Below, piece after piece: positions 47,006-55,319 of a stretch of 64,000 nt of DNA. A program made the translations under genes and the position numbers. Source of the DNA: a bacterium (GTDB lineage: Bacteria; Cyanobacteriota; Vampirovibrionia; Gastranaerophilales; Gastranaerophilaceae); NCBI GenBank assembly GCA_017942035.1, contig JAGAVG010000001.1:1-64000 (forward strand), written 5' to 3'. The stretch's first letter is position 1. Each line of letters begins with the position of its first letter. Below the pieces are notes generated by a model, which was given only the letters and a program-made list of their open reading frames with translations, had not been told where the DNA came from and ran no database searches.

Positions 47006-47542
47006 TTATAAAAACATTAATTTGCAGACAAATATAGCCGCAAAAATTCCTATAATATCTGCAAGAATTCCAACCCACACAGCATATCTGTACTTTGAAA
47101 TTCCAACAGCACCAAAATAAACAGCCAACACATAAAAAGTTGTTTCGCTGCTGCCGACCATTACCGCCGCAAGTTTTGCCGCATAGCTGTCTGCGCCGGA
47201 ATTATGTACTATATCGGAAAACACACCGAGCGCCGCAGACCCTGACATTGAACGCACAATCATCAATGGAAAAACATCAACCGGCACATTAAACTTATCC
47301 AAAGCACTGCTGAATAACCCCGCCAGAACTTCTATTGCGCCTGAAGCTCTGAACATTGAAATTCCAACCATTATTGCCACAAGATAAGGGATAATGTTAA
47401 CAGAAACCCTGAACCCGTCTTTTGCCCCCTCTGTAAAAACTTCGTAAAGAGGAATTTTCTTGAACAAAGCAAGAGTTAATATCAAAATAATAATAAATGG
47501 CAAAGCCCATAACGAGATTAAATTCATAATATGCTGAAACAT
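47006..47542 (-). CDS. spmB: SpmB-like nucleoside-recognition (Gate) domain membrane protein
   Basis: A 178-residue membrane protein with about four helices and the Gate/nucleoside-recognition motifs 'IPYLVAIMVGISMFRASGAIE' and 'GSSETTFYVLAVYFGAVG'. It pairs with the next gene as SpmA-SpmB, named from spore core dehydration in Bacillus but also present in many non-sporulating bacteria, where the role is not settled. The ATG at 47542 overlaps the spmA stop by one base (TAATG), so they are translationally coupled and probably form a complex. Confidence 0.85.
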   Translation of the reverse strand: MFQHIMNLISLWALPFIIILILTLALFKKIPLYEVFTEGAKDGFRVSVNIIPYLVAIMVGISMFRASGAIEVLAGLFSSALDKFNVPVDVFPLMIVRSMSGSAALGVFSDIVHNSGADSYAAKLAAVMVGSSETTFYVLAVYFGAVGISKYRYAVWVGILADIIGIFAAIFVCKLMFL

Positions 47543-48192
47543 TACGCACCCTCGCTTTTTATTATTTTTTGCTTACTCTGAGCTTCTTTTATGGCATTTT
47601 TGCGTAATATTTTTTGAGAAGGCCATATTTTTTCAAAAAACTTAGCAATAAAAATTGCACTGATAAAAGCTGTTAACGTAACGACAAATGTAGGCGCTAT
47701 TATTTCTGTCGGATTTTTATATCCGGCACCGATTAAAACTGCAATTACAGTTGCGGGAATAAGCTGAAAACCGGCGGTATTCATCCCTAAAAACATACAC
47801 ATTGAATTTGTAGCGGATTTCTTATAGCGATTTTCCTTCTGCAATTCCTCCATTGCTCTGATTCCGATAGGAGTTGCCGCATTAGTAAGCCCCAGAGCAT
47901 TTGCGGAAAAACTCATTGCAATATCACCTATCGCCGGTGAATTTTCATCTATATCGCTAAATAAGCGCCTCGTAACAGGTTTTATCAACTTTGAAATAAA
48001 TTCCACAACCCCTGTTTTTTCTGCTAATTTCATCATTCCGAGCCAGAATGCCATTATTCCAATAAGAGAAAACGCAACTTTTACAGATGTTTCTGCTCCG
48101 GTAAGGATAGCATTTACAACATCATCCAGCTTTCCGTTCACAGCCCCGAATATTATCGACGATACTATCAGAAAATAAAAAATGTAATTCAT
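47542..48192 (-). CDS. spmA: SpmA-like nucleoside-recognition domain membrane protein
   Basis: A 216-residue partner of SpmB. Helices around 1-20, 35-60, 90-110, 130-155 and 165-195 carry 'IMAFWLGMMKLAEKTGVVE', 'NALGLTNAATPIGIRAM' and 'NTAGFQLIPATVIA', typical of SpmA. A TATAAT box ends seven bases before the ATG with no ribosome site, so translation may be leaderless. First gene of the unit, divergent from folE2. Confidence 0.87.
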   Translation of the reverse strand: MNYIFYFLIVSSIIFGAVNGKLDDVVNAILTGAETSVKVAFSLIGIMAFWLGMMKLAEKTGVVEFISKLIKPVTRRLFSDIDENSPAIGDIAMSFSANALGLTNAATPIGIRAMEELQKENRYKKSATNSMCMFLGMNTAGFQLIPATVIAVLIGAGYKNPTEIIAPTFVVTLTAFISAIFIAKFFEKIWPSQKILRKNAIKEAQSKQKIIKSEGA

Positions 48193-48208
48193 AATCCTGA
48201 TTATAACA

Positions 48209-48239
48209 TAAAAAAAAGACCTTGTTTGTATTCAAGGCC
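48209..48239 (-). terminator. Terminator-like hairpin upstream of spmA
   Basis: On the minus strand GGCCTTG-N8-CAAGGTC is followed by eight T. It lies just upstream of the spmA -10 box, so it would stop leftward transcripts before spmA begins, or act in its leader if transcription starts further up. Confidence 0.5.
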
Positions 48240-48377
48240 TATCCGTTTAAATAAGAAGAGAGAGCTTTATATTTATATAAAGTCACGGCGAATAAAAAAA
48301 TTGCTAATTTCATAAGATAATGTTAACAAAATTTAACAAACTTTTGTGCTAGAATTTTTTTTAATAAGGATAAAAAG

Positions 48378-49157
48378 ATGAAAGATATTCAAAACACAAA
48401 AGATACAAGAAATGTTGACATACAAAAAGTCGGGATAAACCACCTTGACCTGCCTTTGACAATCCAAAGGAAAAACCAGTCAAACCAGATTGTTTCAGCA
48501 AAAGCAAAGGTTTGCGTGTCACTGCCGCGAGATTACAAAGGTACACACATGTCAAGATTTGTCGAAGTTCTAAACGAATGGCGAAACAAAGACCTTCTGG
48601 GAGTAGATATAAAAGGCTGCTTAGAACAGATTGTGAAAAATCTTGACGCAAAAAGCGGATATTTGCAATTCAAATTCAAATATTTTGTGGATAAAATTGC
48701 GCCAGTAACAAAAAACAAATCCTTTATGGGCTATGATTGCTCATTTGAAGGGGAAATTAATGAAGGGAATTACAAATTCATACTGGGCGTAAAAGTTCCC
48801 GTTACAACGCTTTGCCCTTGTTCTAAGGAAATTTCGGATAATGGCGCTCATAATCAGCGCGCACTGATTAGCGTAAAAGTTTCTTATGATGAGGATAAAC
48901 ACATCTGGATAGAAGATTTGATTGATATGATTGAATCTTGCGCCTCCTGCCCTGTTTATCCGCTTTTAAAAAGAGAAGATGAAAAATTTGTGACAGAAAA
49001 AGCCTGGGACAATCCGCGTTTTGTAGAAGATGTTTTAAGAGAAGTCGTCCTAAAACTCAGAAACAACGATATCGTAGACAGTTTTGAAGTAGAATGCGAA
49101 GCAATGGAAAGCATTCACAACCACTCCGCTTGGGCTTATCAGAAGGAAGAAAAGTAA
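48378..49157 (+). CDS. folE2: GTP cyclohydrolase FolE2 (type IB)
   Basis: Converts GTP to dihydroneopterin triphosphate, the first step of folate (and queuosine precursor) synthesis, as a metal-flexible enzyme. The 259-residue protein has the FolE2 hallmark 'TTLCPCSKEISDNGAHNQRA' (about residues 149-168) with the catalytic cysteine and the histidine ligand, 'MSRFVEVLNEW' early on and 'CEAMESIHNHSAWA' near the end. It is distinct from QueF and FolE1. AAGGATAAAAAG precedes the ATG. First of a three-gene unit with rsgA 1 base and ispA further downstream. Confidence 0.94.
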   Translation: MKDIQNTKDTRNVDIQKVGINHLDLPLTIQRKNQSNQIVSAKAKVCVSLPRDYKGTHMSRFVEVLNEWRNKDLLGVDIKGCLEQIVKNLDAKSGYLQFKFKYFVDKIAPVTKNKSFMGYDCSFEGEINEGNYKFILGVKVPVTTLCPCSKEISDNGAHNQRALISVKVSYDEDKHIWIEDLIDMIESCASCPVYPLLKREDEKFVTEKAWDNPRFVEDVLREVVLKLRNNDIVDSFEVECEAMESIHNHSAWAYQKEEK

Positions 49158-49158
49158 T

Positions 49159-50166
49159 ATGGCAGAAGGTCAGATTTATAAAATTCATTCTGATTTTTAC
49201 TATGTGGACACCGGCACGGAAAAAATCGAGTGCAAAATCCGCGAGGTTTTAAAAAAGCGCAAAGAACGCATACTTGTCGGAGATTTTGTGGAATTTTCAA
49301 ACGGAGTCATAACCTCAATAATTCCGCGCAAAAACTATATTGCACGTCCGAGTGTTGCAAATATTGACAGAATTATTATAGTTTCAGCCCTCAAACAGCC
49401 GGATTTGGATTTCCACCAACTGAACAGATACATTGCGCTTGCAAAATATTACAAAATTCCGGCTGTTTTGTGTTTTAACAAAGACGATTTGAAGTACGAA
49501 AAACACCTGCGCGCCGAAATAGAGGATATTTATAAACCGCTCGGATACGAAATTGTGTTCACCTCAGCGACCGAGCACAACGGCATAAAAGCGTTTCAAA
49601 AAGTTCTAAAAGATAAAACCTCGGTTTTGTGCGGAAATTCAGGGGTCGGGAAATCAAGTCTCATAAACGCAATCAATCCGGATTTAAAATTGAGAACAAA
49701 AAACGTAAGCGAAAAAACGCAGCGCGGAACTCACACCACAAGACATTGCGAAATCATAAACATTGATGAAACATCAAGAATTGTTGACACTCCGGGCTTT
49801 AGCAACGTTCGTTTTGACTTTATACTTCCGCAGAATGTCGATTTGCTTTTTGAGGAAATGCTTGACTTGAGAGAGCATTGCAAATATGCGGACTGCCTTC
49901 ACATCAAAGAGGACGGCTGTGCGGTCTTGGATAATCTTGAAAAAATTCACGAGACAAGATATTCAAGCTATCTGGAATTTGTAGAAGAGGCAAAAGATTA
50001 CAAAGAACGCATAAAATACGAAGGGAAAAAACTTGAAACTTCAAAAAAAATTGTTCAGAATAAAGAAATAGCAAAAATCGGCGCAAGAAAACGCCAGAGT
50101 TCTAGAAACACCTTAAAACAAAAGCTTTATGATGAATTAGACAAAATTAACACAGACGAGGAATAA
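49159..50166 (+). CDS. rsgA: Ribosome small-subunit GTPase RsgA
   Basis: A 335-residue GTPase that helps late 30S ribosome maturation. It shows the circularly permuted order: OB fold (1-70), G4 'NKDD' (about 113), then G1 'GNSGVGKSS' (about 161), G2 'GTHTT', G3 'DTPGF', and a C-terminal zinc-binding part 'EHCKYADCLHIKEDGC' (C-x-n-C-x-H-x-n-C). Length is normal. It starts two bases after the folE2 stop and is followed by ispA at the same spacing, so it lies in an operon. Confidence 0.96.
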   Translation: MAEGQIYKIHSDFYYVDTGTEKIECKIREVLKKRKERILVGDFVEFSNGVITSIIPRKNYIARPSVANIDRIIIVSALKQPDLDFHQLNRYIALAKYYKIPAVLCFNKDDLKYEKHLRAEIEDIYKPLGYEIVFTSATEHNGIKAFQKVLKDKTSVLCGNSGVGKSSLINAINPDLKLRTKNVSEKTQRGTHTTRHCEIINIDETSRIVDTPGFSNVRFDFILPQNVDLLFEEMLDLREHCKYADCLHIKEDGCAVLDNLEKIHETRYSSYLEFVEEAKDYKERIKYEGKKLETSKKIVQNKEIAKIGARKRQSSRNTLKQKLYDELDKINTDEE

Positions 50167-50167
50167 T

Positions 50168-51070
50168 ATGGCAGAATACAAATTGAACGATTACATTGAA
50201 CTTGTGAATAAAAAACTGGATGAATATATCGAAATACAATATCCGCAAGATGTTTTCAAATCAATGAAATACACCGTAACCCTTCCGGGCAAAAGATTAC
50301 GCCCTATAATGTGTCTTGAAACATGCCGGATGCTGGGCGGAAATATTCAAGATGCAATCCCGACAGCCTGCGCAATTGAGATGCTTCATGCCCAAACCCT
50401 TATCCATGACGATCTGCCTTGTATGGATAACGACGATTACAGACGCGGAAAACCCACAAATCACAAGGTTTTCGGGGATGCAATCGCAACCCTTGCGGGC
50501 GATGCGCTTTTAACTTTTGCACCGCAAATAATAACAAAACATTCCAAAAATCTTTCAGCCGCAACGGTTTTAAAAATTTTGAATGAATTTTTTGAATACG
50601 GCGGCGCTTACGGGGTTATCGCAGGTCAAGTCGTTGATATTGAAAGCGAAAAAGCGCTTTCTAACGGGGTTCAAACTTCGCATGAAAAATTTGCCAAAAC
50701 TCTAAATTACATTCACACCCACAAAACCGCCGATTTGTTTAAGCTTTCCATGAAAACCGGCGCAATTATAGCGGGCGCAGACGACAAACTCCAAATGGCG
50801 GAAGATTTTGCACAGAATTTAGGGGTTGCCTTCCAGATTTGCGACGATATTTTAGACGAAACCTCAACTTTTGAAGAAATGGGGAAAACTTTAGGCAAAG
50901 ATAAAGCCGCCGGAAAGCTTACCTACACCGCACTTTATGGACTTGAGAAATCAAGAGAAGATTTGAATAACCTGATTGACCAATGCTTTAAAATACTTGA
51001 AAACGCCAACCTTAAATCTGAAATTTTTGAGCAAATCTTGAATTCAATTAAATCAAAAGGGAATAAATAA
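50168..51070 (+). CDS. ispA: Polyprenyl (farnesyl/geranylgeranyl) diphosphate synthase
   Basis: A 300-residue trans-prenyltransferase that adds isopentenyl diphosphate to allylic diphosphates, making C15 or C20 chains for isoprenoids. The first aspartate-rich motif is 'DDLPCMDNDDYRRGKP' (about 85-100) and the second 'ICDDILDETSTF' (about 224-235), with 'GKRLRP' near the start. The spacing D-D-x4-D and the residues before it suit an IspA-type short-chain enzyme; exact chain length cannot be told. Last gene of folE2-rsgA-ispA. Confidence 0.92.
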   Translation: MAEYKLNDYIELVNKKLDEYIEIQYPQDVFKSMKYTVTLPGKRLRPIMCLETCRMLGGNIQDAIPTACAIEMLHAQTLIHDDLPCMDNDDYRRGKPTNHKVFGDAIATLAGDALLTFAPQIITKHSKNLSAATVLKILNEFFEYGGAYGVIAGQVVDIESEKALSNGVQTSHEKFAKTLNYIHTHKTADLFKLSMKTGAIIAGADDKLQMAEDFAQNLGVAFQICDDILDETSTFEEMGKTLGKDKAAGKLTYTALYGLEKSREDLNNLIDQCFKILENANLKSEIFEQILNSIKSKGNK

Positions 51071-51317
51071 CAGAGGGCCGGAGGTCAAGATAGCAGACCG
51101 GTATCATAAAAGAAACTAAGATACTAAGACGTTAAGACGCTAAGGAGTTACGTAAGATTCCCTCGCCCCTTGTGGGAGAGCGAAATTGCGTACGGACGTA
51201 GCTTGTAGGGTAGACTTTAGTCTACCAATTAAACATAAATCACGAACAGGCATAGATTTTGAAACGAAGGCGCCAGCGCATTTGCGCTGGCGCCTCAAAC
51301 ATCATTAAATTTCCAAA
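51071..51317. repeat. Cluster of dispersed intergenic repeats (left of surface gene block)
   Basis: Holds 'GACCGGTATCATAAAAG' followed by TAAGACG-type short repeats and 'GGAGTTACGTAAGATTCCC' (51087-51180), a near-identical inverted copy of 57017-57104. Also 'CTCGCCCCTTGTGGGAGAG' (51160-51180), the GGTAGACT palindrome copy 2 (51209-51226) and a GC-rich hairpin (51269-51294). No gene seen. Confidence 0.8.
51269..51294 (-). terminator. Perfect GC-rich hairpin downstream of the 51318 gene
   Basis: GGCGCCAGCGCA-TT-TGCGCTGGCGCC, 12-bp perfect stem, 24 bases past the stop of the minus-strand gene. No T-run follows, so termination would be weak or rho-assisted. Confidence 0.5.
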
Positions 51318-51872
51318 CTATCTAAGTCCTCTTTTTAACAATCGTTTTGCAGTGTTAGAAAGAATTTCCTTATCTACCCTTAAACTGCCAGGTTTAGCCT
51401 TTTCAGTTAAATCAAGAAACATGCTTCTTACTTCATCCACCTTTTTAAATCCATACCAAGTTGAGCCTTTTTTAGAATAATCTATATTTACTTTTTCAGG
51501 AACTTCAACTTTTACATTTTGCAGATTATCTGTATAAGGTAGATGTCTTCTTACATTTTCAACTACAGACTTTTCACCTGTTTTCAAGTTTTCCTTTGTT
51601 ATACGTTTTTCTACATAATTGTCCTTAACCAACTCTTTTCTTGTATCAACAGTCGGTTTTTCAACTAATTTTTTCTGAACGGTTTCCAATGTTCCATCTT
51701 TGTTAACTTTTTTCAATTCCAAAACATCGACATCACAATCTGCGCGATAACCACCTCCAGGCGTTGTGCGATCAAGTATTCGCTTAATATCATCACATCT
51801 TCTTGTACCAGTTGTTTTCACCAATACAAACTCTTCACCGTTTTTAGTAAATGGTCTCATTTCTACTGTCAT
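51318..51872 (-). CDS. Hypothetical protein with conserved pentanucleotide-repeat leader
   Basis: A 184-residue basic protein that I do not recognise. It has no signal peptide. The middle (about 60-130) is a charged K/E/V-rich region with T-x-E-K-x-V spacing; the C-terminus ends 'NTAKRLLKRGLR'. GAAAGGAAG precedes the ATG. Its promoter and leader share a layout with the genes at 52273 and 53221: TATAAT, then a pentanucleotide repeat, then a G-rich block ending in TTTCGGCC. It therefore looks co-regulated with them. Confidence 0.65.
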   Translation of the reverse strand: MTVEMRPFTKNGEEFVLVKTTGTRRCDDIKRILDRTTPGGGYRADCDVDVLELKKVNKDGTLETVQKKLVEKPTVDTRKELVKDNYVEKRITKENLKTGEKSVVENVRRHLPYTDNLQNVKVEVPEKVNIDYSKKGSTWYGFKKVDEVRSMFLDLTEKAKPGSLRVDKEILSNTAKRLLKRGLR

Positions 51873-51957
51873 AATTTTCTTCCTTTCTACTTTAAAATTT
51901 TTACTGCCTACATATTTTTAAAGTAGAATAGGCCGAAAAAGTTGCTACACCTGCCCC

Positions 51958-51991
51958 ATAGCATAGCATAGCATAGCATAGAGCAATTATA
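51958..51991 (-). promoter_or_regulatory. -10 box with (ATAGC)n tandem repeat at the start site, gene 51318
   Basis: On the minus strand TATAAT (51991-51986), five bases, then 4.8 copies of a 5-bp unit (51981-51958). The predicted +1 falls at the repeat edge. Unit number is a natural candidate for slippage. Confidence 0.7.
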
Positions 51992-52040
51992 GCAAGGATT
52001 TTCAGGTTTTTAAACTTATTTTTACATTTCTTAATATTTA

Positions 52041-52200
52041 AGTAAGTGAGTAAGTGAGTATACCCTCGCCCCTTGTGGAGCAAAGGGAACAGGCGCAACG
52101 TAGTGAGCCTTGTGACCCAGCTTCCCGTAACGAAGCATAGTGGTGAAAGGGTGAATTTGTTAGTGAGCAGAGTGCGAACTTACAAATTCGTGTGAGGGGT
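52041..52200. repeat. Dispersed repeats in the gap before gene 52273 (minus strand)
   Basis: Contains 'CCTCGCCCCTTGTGGAG' (52064-52080) and 'AATTTGTTAGTGAGCAG...GCGAACTTACAAATT' (about 52153-52190). The latter also occurs at 61312-61350, where it is translated as part of the prepilin leader. Confidence 0.75.
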
Positions 52201-52212
52201 TAAACAGTAATA

Positions 52213-52244
52213 AAGCGTGCTCATCAAAATTGATGAGCACGCTT
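52213..52244 (-). terminator. Terminator after gene 52273
   Basis: AAGCGTGCTCATCAA-AA-TTGATGAGCACGCTT, a perfect 15-bp stem, followed on the minus strand by TATTA. Downstream of the 52273 gene stop. Confidence 0.75.
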
Positions 52245-52272
52245 AGTACACAATTAAATATTCCGGTAACTG

Positions 52273-52653
52273 CTAACCTTTAATATTAAAAGTATTTACT
52301 TTGCCTTCATATTTAACATTTCCATCCTGGTCAACCGTTTTATCTGTAAAATGAACAGTTTTATCGTATTCTATTGTTCCGTCATTTTTAGGAGCATTAC
52401 CCTCAACTGTTTGTTTAGCAGCATAGGTTTGCGAACCTATAAATACACCGTTTTCATATTTGTCATATTTAAAAATTGATGCATCCGAAATATCTACTTT
52501 ACCGGCATACTCAATAACTTTACCGTCAACATCAATTGTTTTTCCGGTAACATCTACGGTCCGGACCTGATTTTCCGCGCCTGCATTTTGCTTAACCTGT
52601 CCATCACAATTAACCTGTTTTGCCGGTGCTGAAGCATTAAATTGTAAACCCAT
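52273..52653 (-). CDS. Small beta-repeat protein related to the 1,071-residue repeat protein
   Basis: A 126-residue protein without signal peptide. Short strands of the type 'VDVTGKTIDVDGKVIEYAGKVDI' and the block 'KYDKYENGVFIGSQT' are close to the repeats in the protein at 40150-43365 ('YDKYDNGVYIGSATT'). The first 20 residues are Ala/Gln/Asn-rich. AAGGAGG precedes the ATG. It has the pentanucleotide-repeat leader. It could be a small partner, or a fragment, of the large repeat protein family; its function is unknown. Confidence 0.7.
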   Translation of the reverse strand: MGLQFNASAPAKQVNCDGQVKQNAGAENQVRTVDVTGKTIDVDGKVIEYAGKVDISDASIFKYDKYENGVFIGSQTYAAKQTVEGNAPKNDGTIEYDKTVHFTDKTVDQDGNVKYEGKVNTFNIKG

Positions 52654-52753
52654 AATAGTCCTCCTTTTTGAATTTTCATACTCTCATTTTTTTAAGTGTG
52701 CTTACTCTTTTATAAAAACAATCCGGCCGAAAGTATTGCCACCGCCCCGCCCC

Positions 52754-52786
52754 ATCCTATCCTATCCTATCCTATGAGGCATTATA
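52754..52786 (-). promoter_or_regulatory. -10 box with (ATCCT)n tandem repeat at the start site, gene 52273
   Basis: On the minus strand TATAAT (52786-52781), GCCTC, then four copies of a 5-bp unit plus two bases (52775-52754), followed by a GGGGC-rich block and TTTCGGCCGG. The unit differs from that at 51958, but place and length agree. Confidence 0.75.
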
Positions 52787-52861
52787 TCTGGATTTTAGCT
52801 ATTCTAAAATTCATCTTTACATTTCTTAATAACATGCTAATTTTAGTGTTGTTTACAAATT

Positions 52862-52892
52862 AAACGCCCTAAAGTTTTACTTTAGGGCGTTT
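52862..52892 (-). terminator. Terminator after the DUF1292 gene
   Basis: AAACGCCCTAAAG-N5-CTTTAGGGCGTTT, a perfect 13-bp stem, 19 bases past the stop on the minus strand. Confidence 0.8.
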
Positions 52893-52910
52893 ATTCAATT
52901 AATTCAGTTT

Positions 52911-53177
52911 TTATTCTTCATTAGCATCAGGTAAGCTTTCGACATATTCAGAAACTTCTTTGAATTCATCTTCATCCTCAATTGCTTCAAAAAATACATC
53001 TGCGCCAACTTCTCGATACCTCATAATAAATAATTCCGGCTCTTCATCATCCATATGACCGGCTTCTACAAGCAATGCATAAAATTTACCATGCAGCCCG
53101 ACCATATCAAACAATTCGCATTCTGTAACTTTACCGTCATTTGCTGTGATTTCAATAATTTCATCTTTTGTTGTCAT
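52911..53177 (-). CDS. DUF1292 family protein
   Basis: An 88-residue acidic protein of the small DUF1292 (UPF0473-like) family: 'VTECELFDMVGLHGKFYALLVEAG' and 'ELFIMRYREVG' with many acidic residues at the end. The family's role is unknown. The frame is open to 53252, but the ATG at 53177 with AAAGGAGA at 9 bases is clearly the start. It lies 43 bp downstream of the LysM gene and before a terminator, so it is probably translated from the same repeat-led transcript. Confidence 0.82.
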   Translation of the reverse strand: MTTKDEIIEITANDGKVTECELFDMVGLHGKFYALLVEAGHMDDEEPELFIMRYREVGADVFFEAIEDEDEFKEVSEYVESLPDANEE

Positions 53178-53220
53178 GTTTTTAATCTCCTTTTTCAAGT
53201 TCATACTATTACGTTGTATA

Positions 53221-54585
53221 TTAAACAATAGCTTTGGCAGCTTTTTCAGCACCCCACCAGCCTACAATACCGCCTACAATACCTCCGATTGCGGTACCGA
53301 CAACCGGAATAACACTTCCTACAGCGGCTCCGGCGGCGGCGCCAGCGGCGGCTCCGGCTATACTGCTTCCTGATATAATGGCCTGTTTCTTAGCGGCTTT
53401 TGCTCCGCCCTGTTCATAAGCATCCAAAACATCTAAACCTGCAACAACAGCAGCTACCGGTTTTCCGACTTTACCAATTGCTTTTAATGCCGGTTTTGCG
53501 GCTCTTAATGCTTTTACACAAGATTTTGCCATATTTTTTGCAGCCGGAGCAACAGACTTACCCATACTGGTAACTTTGCCTGCTGTATTTTTTACAACAA
53601 CTTTACCTTTAGACATCAAACCGCTTGCTTTGCCTCTTGCAGTTTTTGCTAAGTTTTTACCTTTTGAGGCTACATTATTCGCCGCATTTCTTACGCCAGC
53701 AGTTCCATTATGTGCAATATTTTTAGCTTTATTCAAACCGTTTACACCTTTTGTTTTTAAATTAGATACCATTGATTTTGCTTTATTAATTGCATTTTTA
53801 CCAAAAGATGTCACTTTGCCTGCTGTATTTTTTACAACAACTTTACCTTTAGACATCAAACCGCTTGCTTTGCCTCTTGCGGTTACGGCGGCATTTCTGA
53901 CGCCGGTTTTAGCTTTATTTAATGCACTTGCGCCTTTAGCTTTCGTGGCAGCGGCCATTGATTTGGCTTTATTTAACGCATTCGTACCGTGTGCTGTAAC
54001 TTTACCTTTTATATTCTTTGCTACAACTTTAGTTTTGCCGTAAAGATTTTTCGCTGAAGTTTTTGCGGCTGCAACTTTATTTTTGCCGGCTTGAACAACT
54101 TGATGATATTTAGCTGAAGCTTTGCTTGCTAAATTTTTTCCGGTCGTCTTCATGGACGTAACCATACCTTTTGCTTTAGCTGCAGTATTTTTAGCAATAT
54201 TTGTCACTTTGCCCGGAACTTTTTTTGCAACTTTAACTACTGCTTTTCCTGTTGCTTTTGCCGATTGTTTTGCAATACCATAGGCTTCCTGACCTAATTT
54301 CCAAGCCGCACCGCCAACTGCAGCTCCAATTGCAATATCCTTTGCCGAATATTTGCCGCCCTGCTGCTCATTTGAAGTTGTTCTTTCAAGCTGAGCCCCC
54401 CTTATAGGCGCCTCTGTTTTCCTGGCCGGAGCCGGATCCTCTGAAATTTTTAACGAGGCACCGGCCATAATAGAATTTGGATTTTTTATCTGCGGATTTA
54501 ATTTTAACAACGTATCTACAGACACACCATTTTCCTGAGCAATACTTGATAATGTTTGCCCTGAGCGAATTACCCAATCTGACAT
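53221..54585 (-). CDS. LysM protein with Lys/Ala repeats and glycine zipper
   Basis: A 454-residue protein without signal peptide. LysM domain at residues 1-46 ('VIRSGQTLSSIAQENGVSVDTLLKLNPQIKNPNSIMAGASLKI'), a peptidoglycan-binding type fold. The middle (about 80-390) is Lys/Ala-rich, histone H1-like, with repeats of 'ASGLMSKGKVVVKNTAGKVTS' (two near-identical DNA copies at about 53580-53640 and 53820-53880). The C-terminus is a glycine zipper ('AAAGAAAGAAVGSVIPVVGTAIGGIVGGIVGW'), which usually inserts into membranes. A LysM-plus-zipper plan suits a secreted surface protein, bacteriocin-like toxin or phage-tail-like cargo; not proven. AAAGGAG precedes the ATG. Confidence 0.82.
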   Translation of the reverse strand: MSDWVIRSGQTLSSIAQENGVSVDTLLKLNPQIKNPNSIMAGASLKISEDPAPARKTEAPIRGAQLERTTSNEQQGGKYSAKDIAIGAAVGGAAWKLGQEAYGIAKQSAKATGKAVVKVAKKVPGKVTNIAKNTAAKAKGMVTSMKTTGKNLASKASAKYHQVVQAGKNKVAAAKTSAKNLYGKTKVVAKNIKGKVTAHGTNALNKAKSMAAATKAKGASALNKAKTGVRNAAVTARGKASGLMSKGKVVVKNTAGKVTSFGKNAINKAKSMVSNLKTKGVNGLNKAKNIAHNGTAGVRNAANNVASKGKNLAKTARGKASGLMSKGKVVVKNTAGKVTSMGKSVAPAAKNMAKSCVKALRAAKPALKAIGKVGKPVAAVVAGLDVLDAYEQGGAKAAKKQAIISGSSIAGAAAGAAAGAAVGSVIPVVGTAIGGIVGGIVGWWGAEKAAKAIV

Positions 54586-54658
54586 GAATTTCTCCTTTCG
54601 TTATCAGTAACAAAAGAAGTGACGGCATCCCCCCGAAAAACTTGACACCGCCCCGCCC

Positions 54659-54692
54659 TATCCTATCCTATCCTATCCTATGAGGCATTATA
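54659..54692 (-). promoter_or_regulatory. -10 box with (TATCC)n tandem repeat at the start site, LysM gene
   Basis: On the minus strand TATAAT (54692-54687), GCCTC, then four and a half copies of a 5-bp unit (54681-54659), then a GGGCGGGGC block. Same architecture as 52754-52786; the flanks on both sides are also shared. Confidence 0.75.
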
Positions 54693-54845
54693 TCTGGATT
54701 TCAGCCATTTTAAAATTCATCTTTACATTTTGTTACATACAGTTTTGACTGAAACATTTCTTAACATGTGAACAATTTGCTATGCTCAATAATTTTGTGA
54801 TATAATAGCGGAACATAAAGACAATTAAAAAGAGAGCAGGTATTA

Positions 54846-55319
54846 ATGATAGAATTTTTAAGAAGTATAACCGGCAATGGTTACGAAGTTATAGGAATTG
54901 GGCTGACGTCAGCGTTTTTTGCTCAAATATTAAAATTCATCATTTTCACGTTAAAAAACAGAAAAATTAATTTCAAAATATTTTCAACAACAGGCGGAAT
55001 GCCTAGTTCACATTCTGCAGGTGTTGTAGGACTTTCAATTACTGTCGGGCTAATCGCGGGGTTTGAATCTTTATATTTCGCAATAGCCGCAAGTTATGCG
55101 CTTGTCACAATGTACGATGCCGCCGGAATTCGCCGAAATGCAGGAAAAACAGCCGCTTGTTTAAACAGAATGATGGACGATTTTTACAAGCACAACACCG
55201 CAGCCATGGGCGAAAAATTAAAAGAACTTCTCGGCCACACTCCAGTTGAAGTTATTGCAGGCGCAGCATTTGGAATTATTTATGCTTATCTGGTTCATAG
55301 CTGGCTTTTACAACTTTAA
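54846..55319 (+). CDS. DUF212 (divergent PAP2-like) membrane protein
   Basis: A 157-residue inner-membrane protein of the DUF212 family, related to acid phosphatases (PAP2). 'GGMPSSHSAGVVGLSI' (about 49-64) holds the SSHS of the phosphatase motif, and 'MYDAAGIRRNAGK' follows. Four hydrophobic segments are visible. Family members probably act on lipid-linked or small phosphate esters, but the enzyme activity is not settled. The 3' end overlaps the convergent glycosyltransferase gene by 12 bp. Confidence 0.87.
   Translation: MIEFLRSITGNGYEVIGIGLTSAFFAQILKFIIFTLKNRKINFKIFSTTGGMPSSHSAGVVGLSITVGLIAGFESLYFAIAASYALVTMYDAAGIRRNAGKTAACLNRMMDDFYKHNTAAMGEKLKELLGHTPVEVIAGAAFGIIYAYLVHSWLLQL

Noticed and set aside
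48231-48377. A riboswitch ahead of folE2
   Set aside because: No conserved riboswitch core is visible; the only structure is the terminator-like hairpin facing spmA.
51259-51480. 73-codon plus-strand frame
   Set aside because: It runs antisense through a GC-rich hairpin and the 51318 gene and has no start signal.
53576-54043. Plus-strand open frame of 155 codons
   Set aside because: It mirrors the Lys/Ala-rich repeats of the LysM gene; hydrophobic low-complexity product with no ribosome site.
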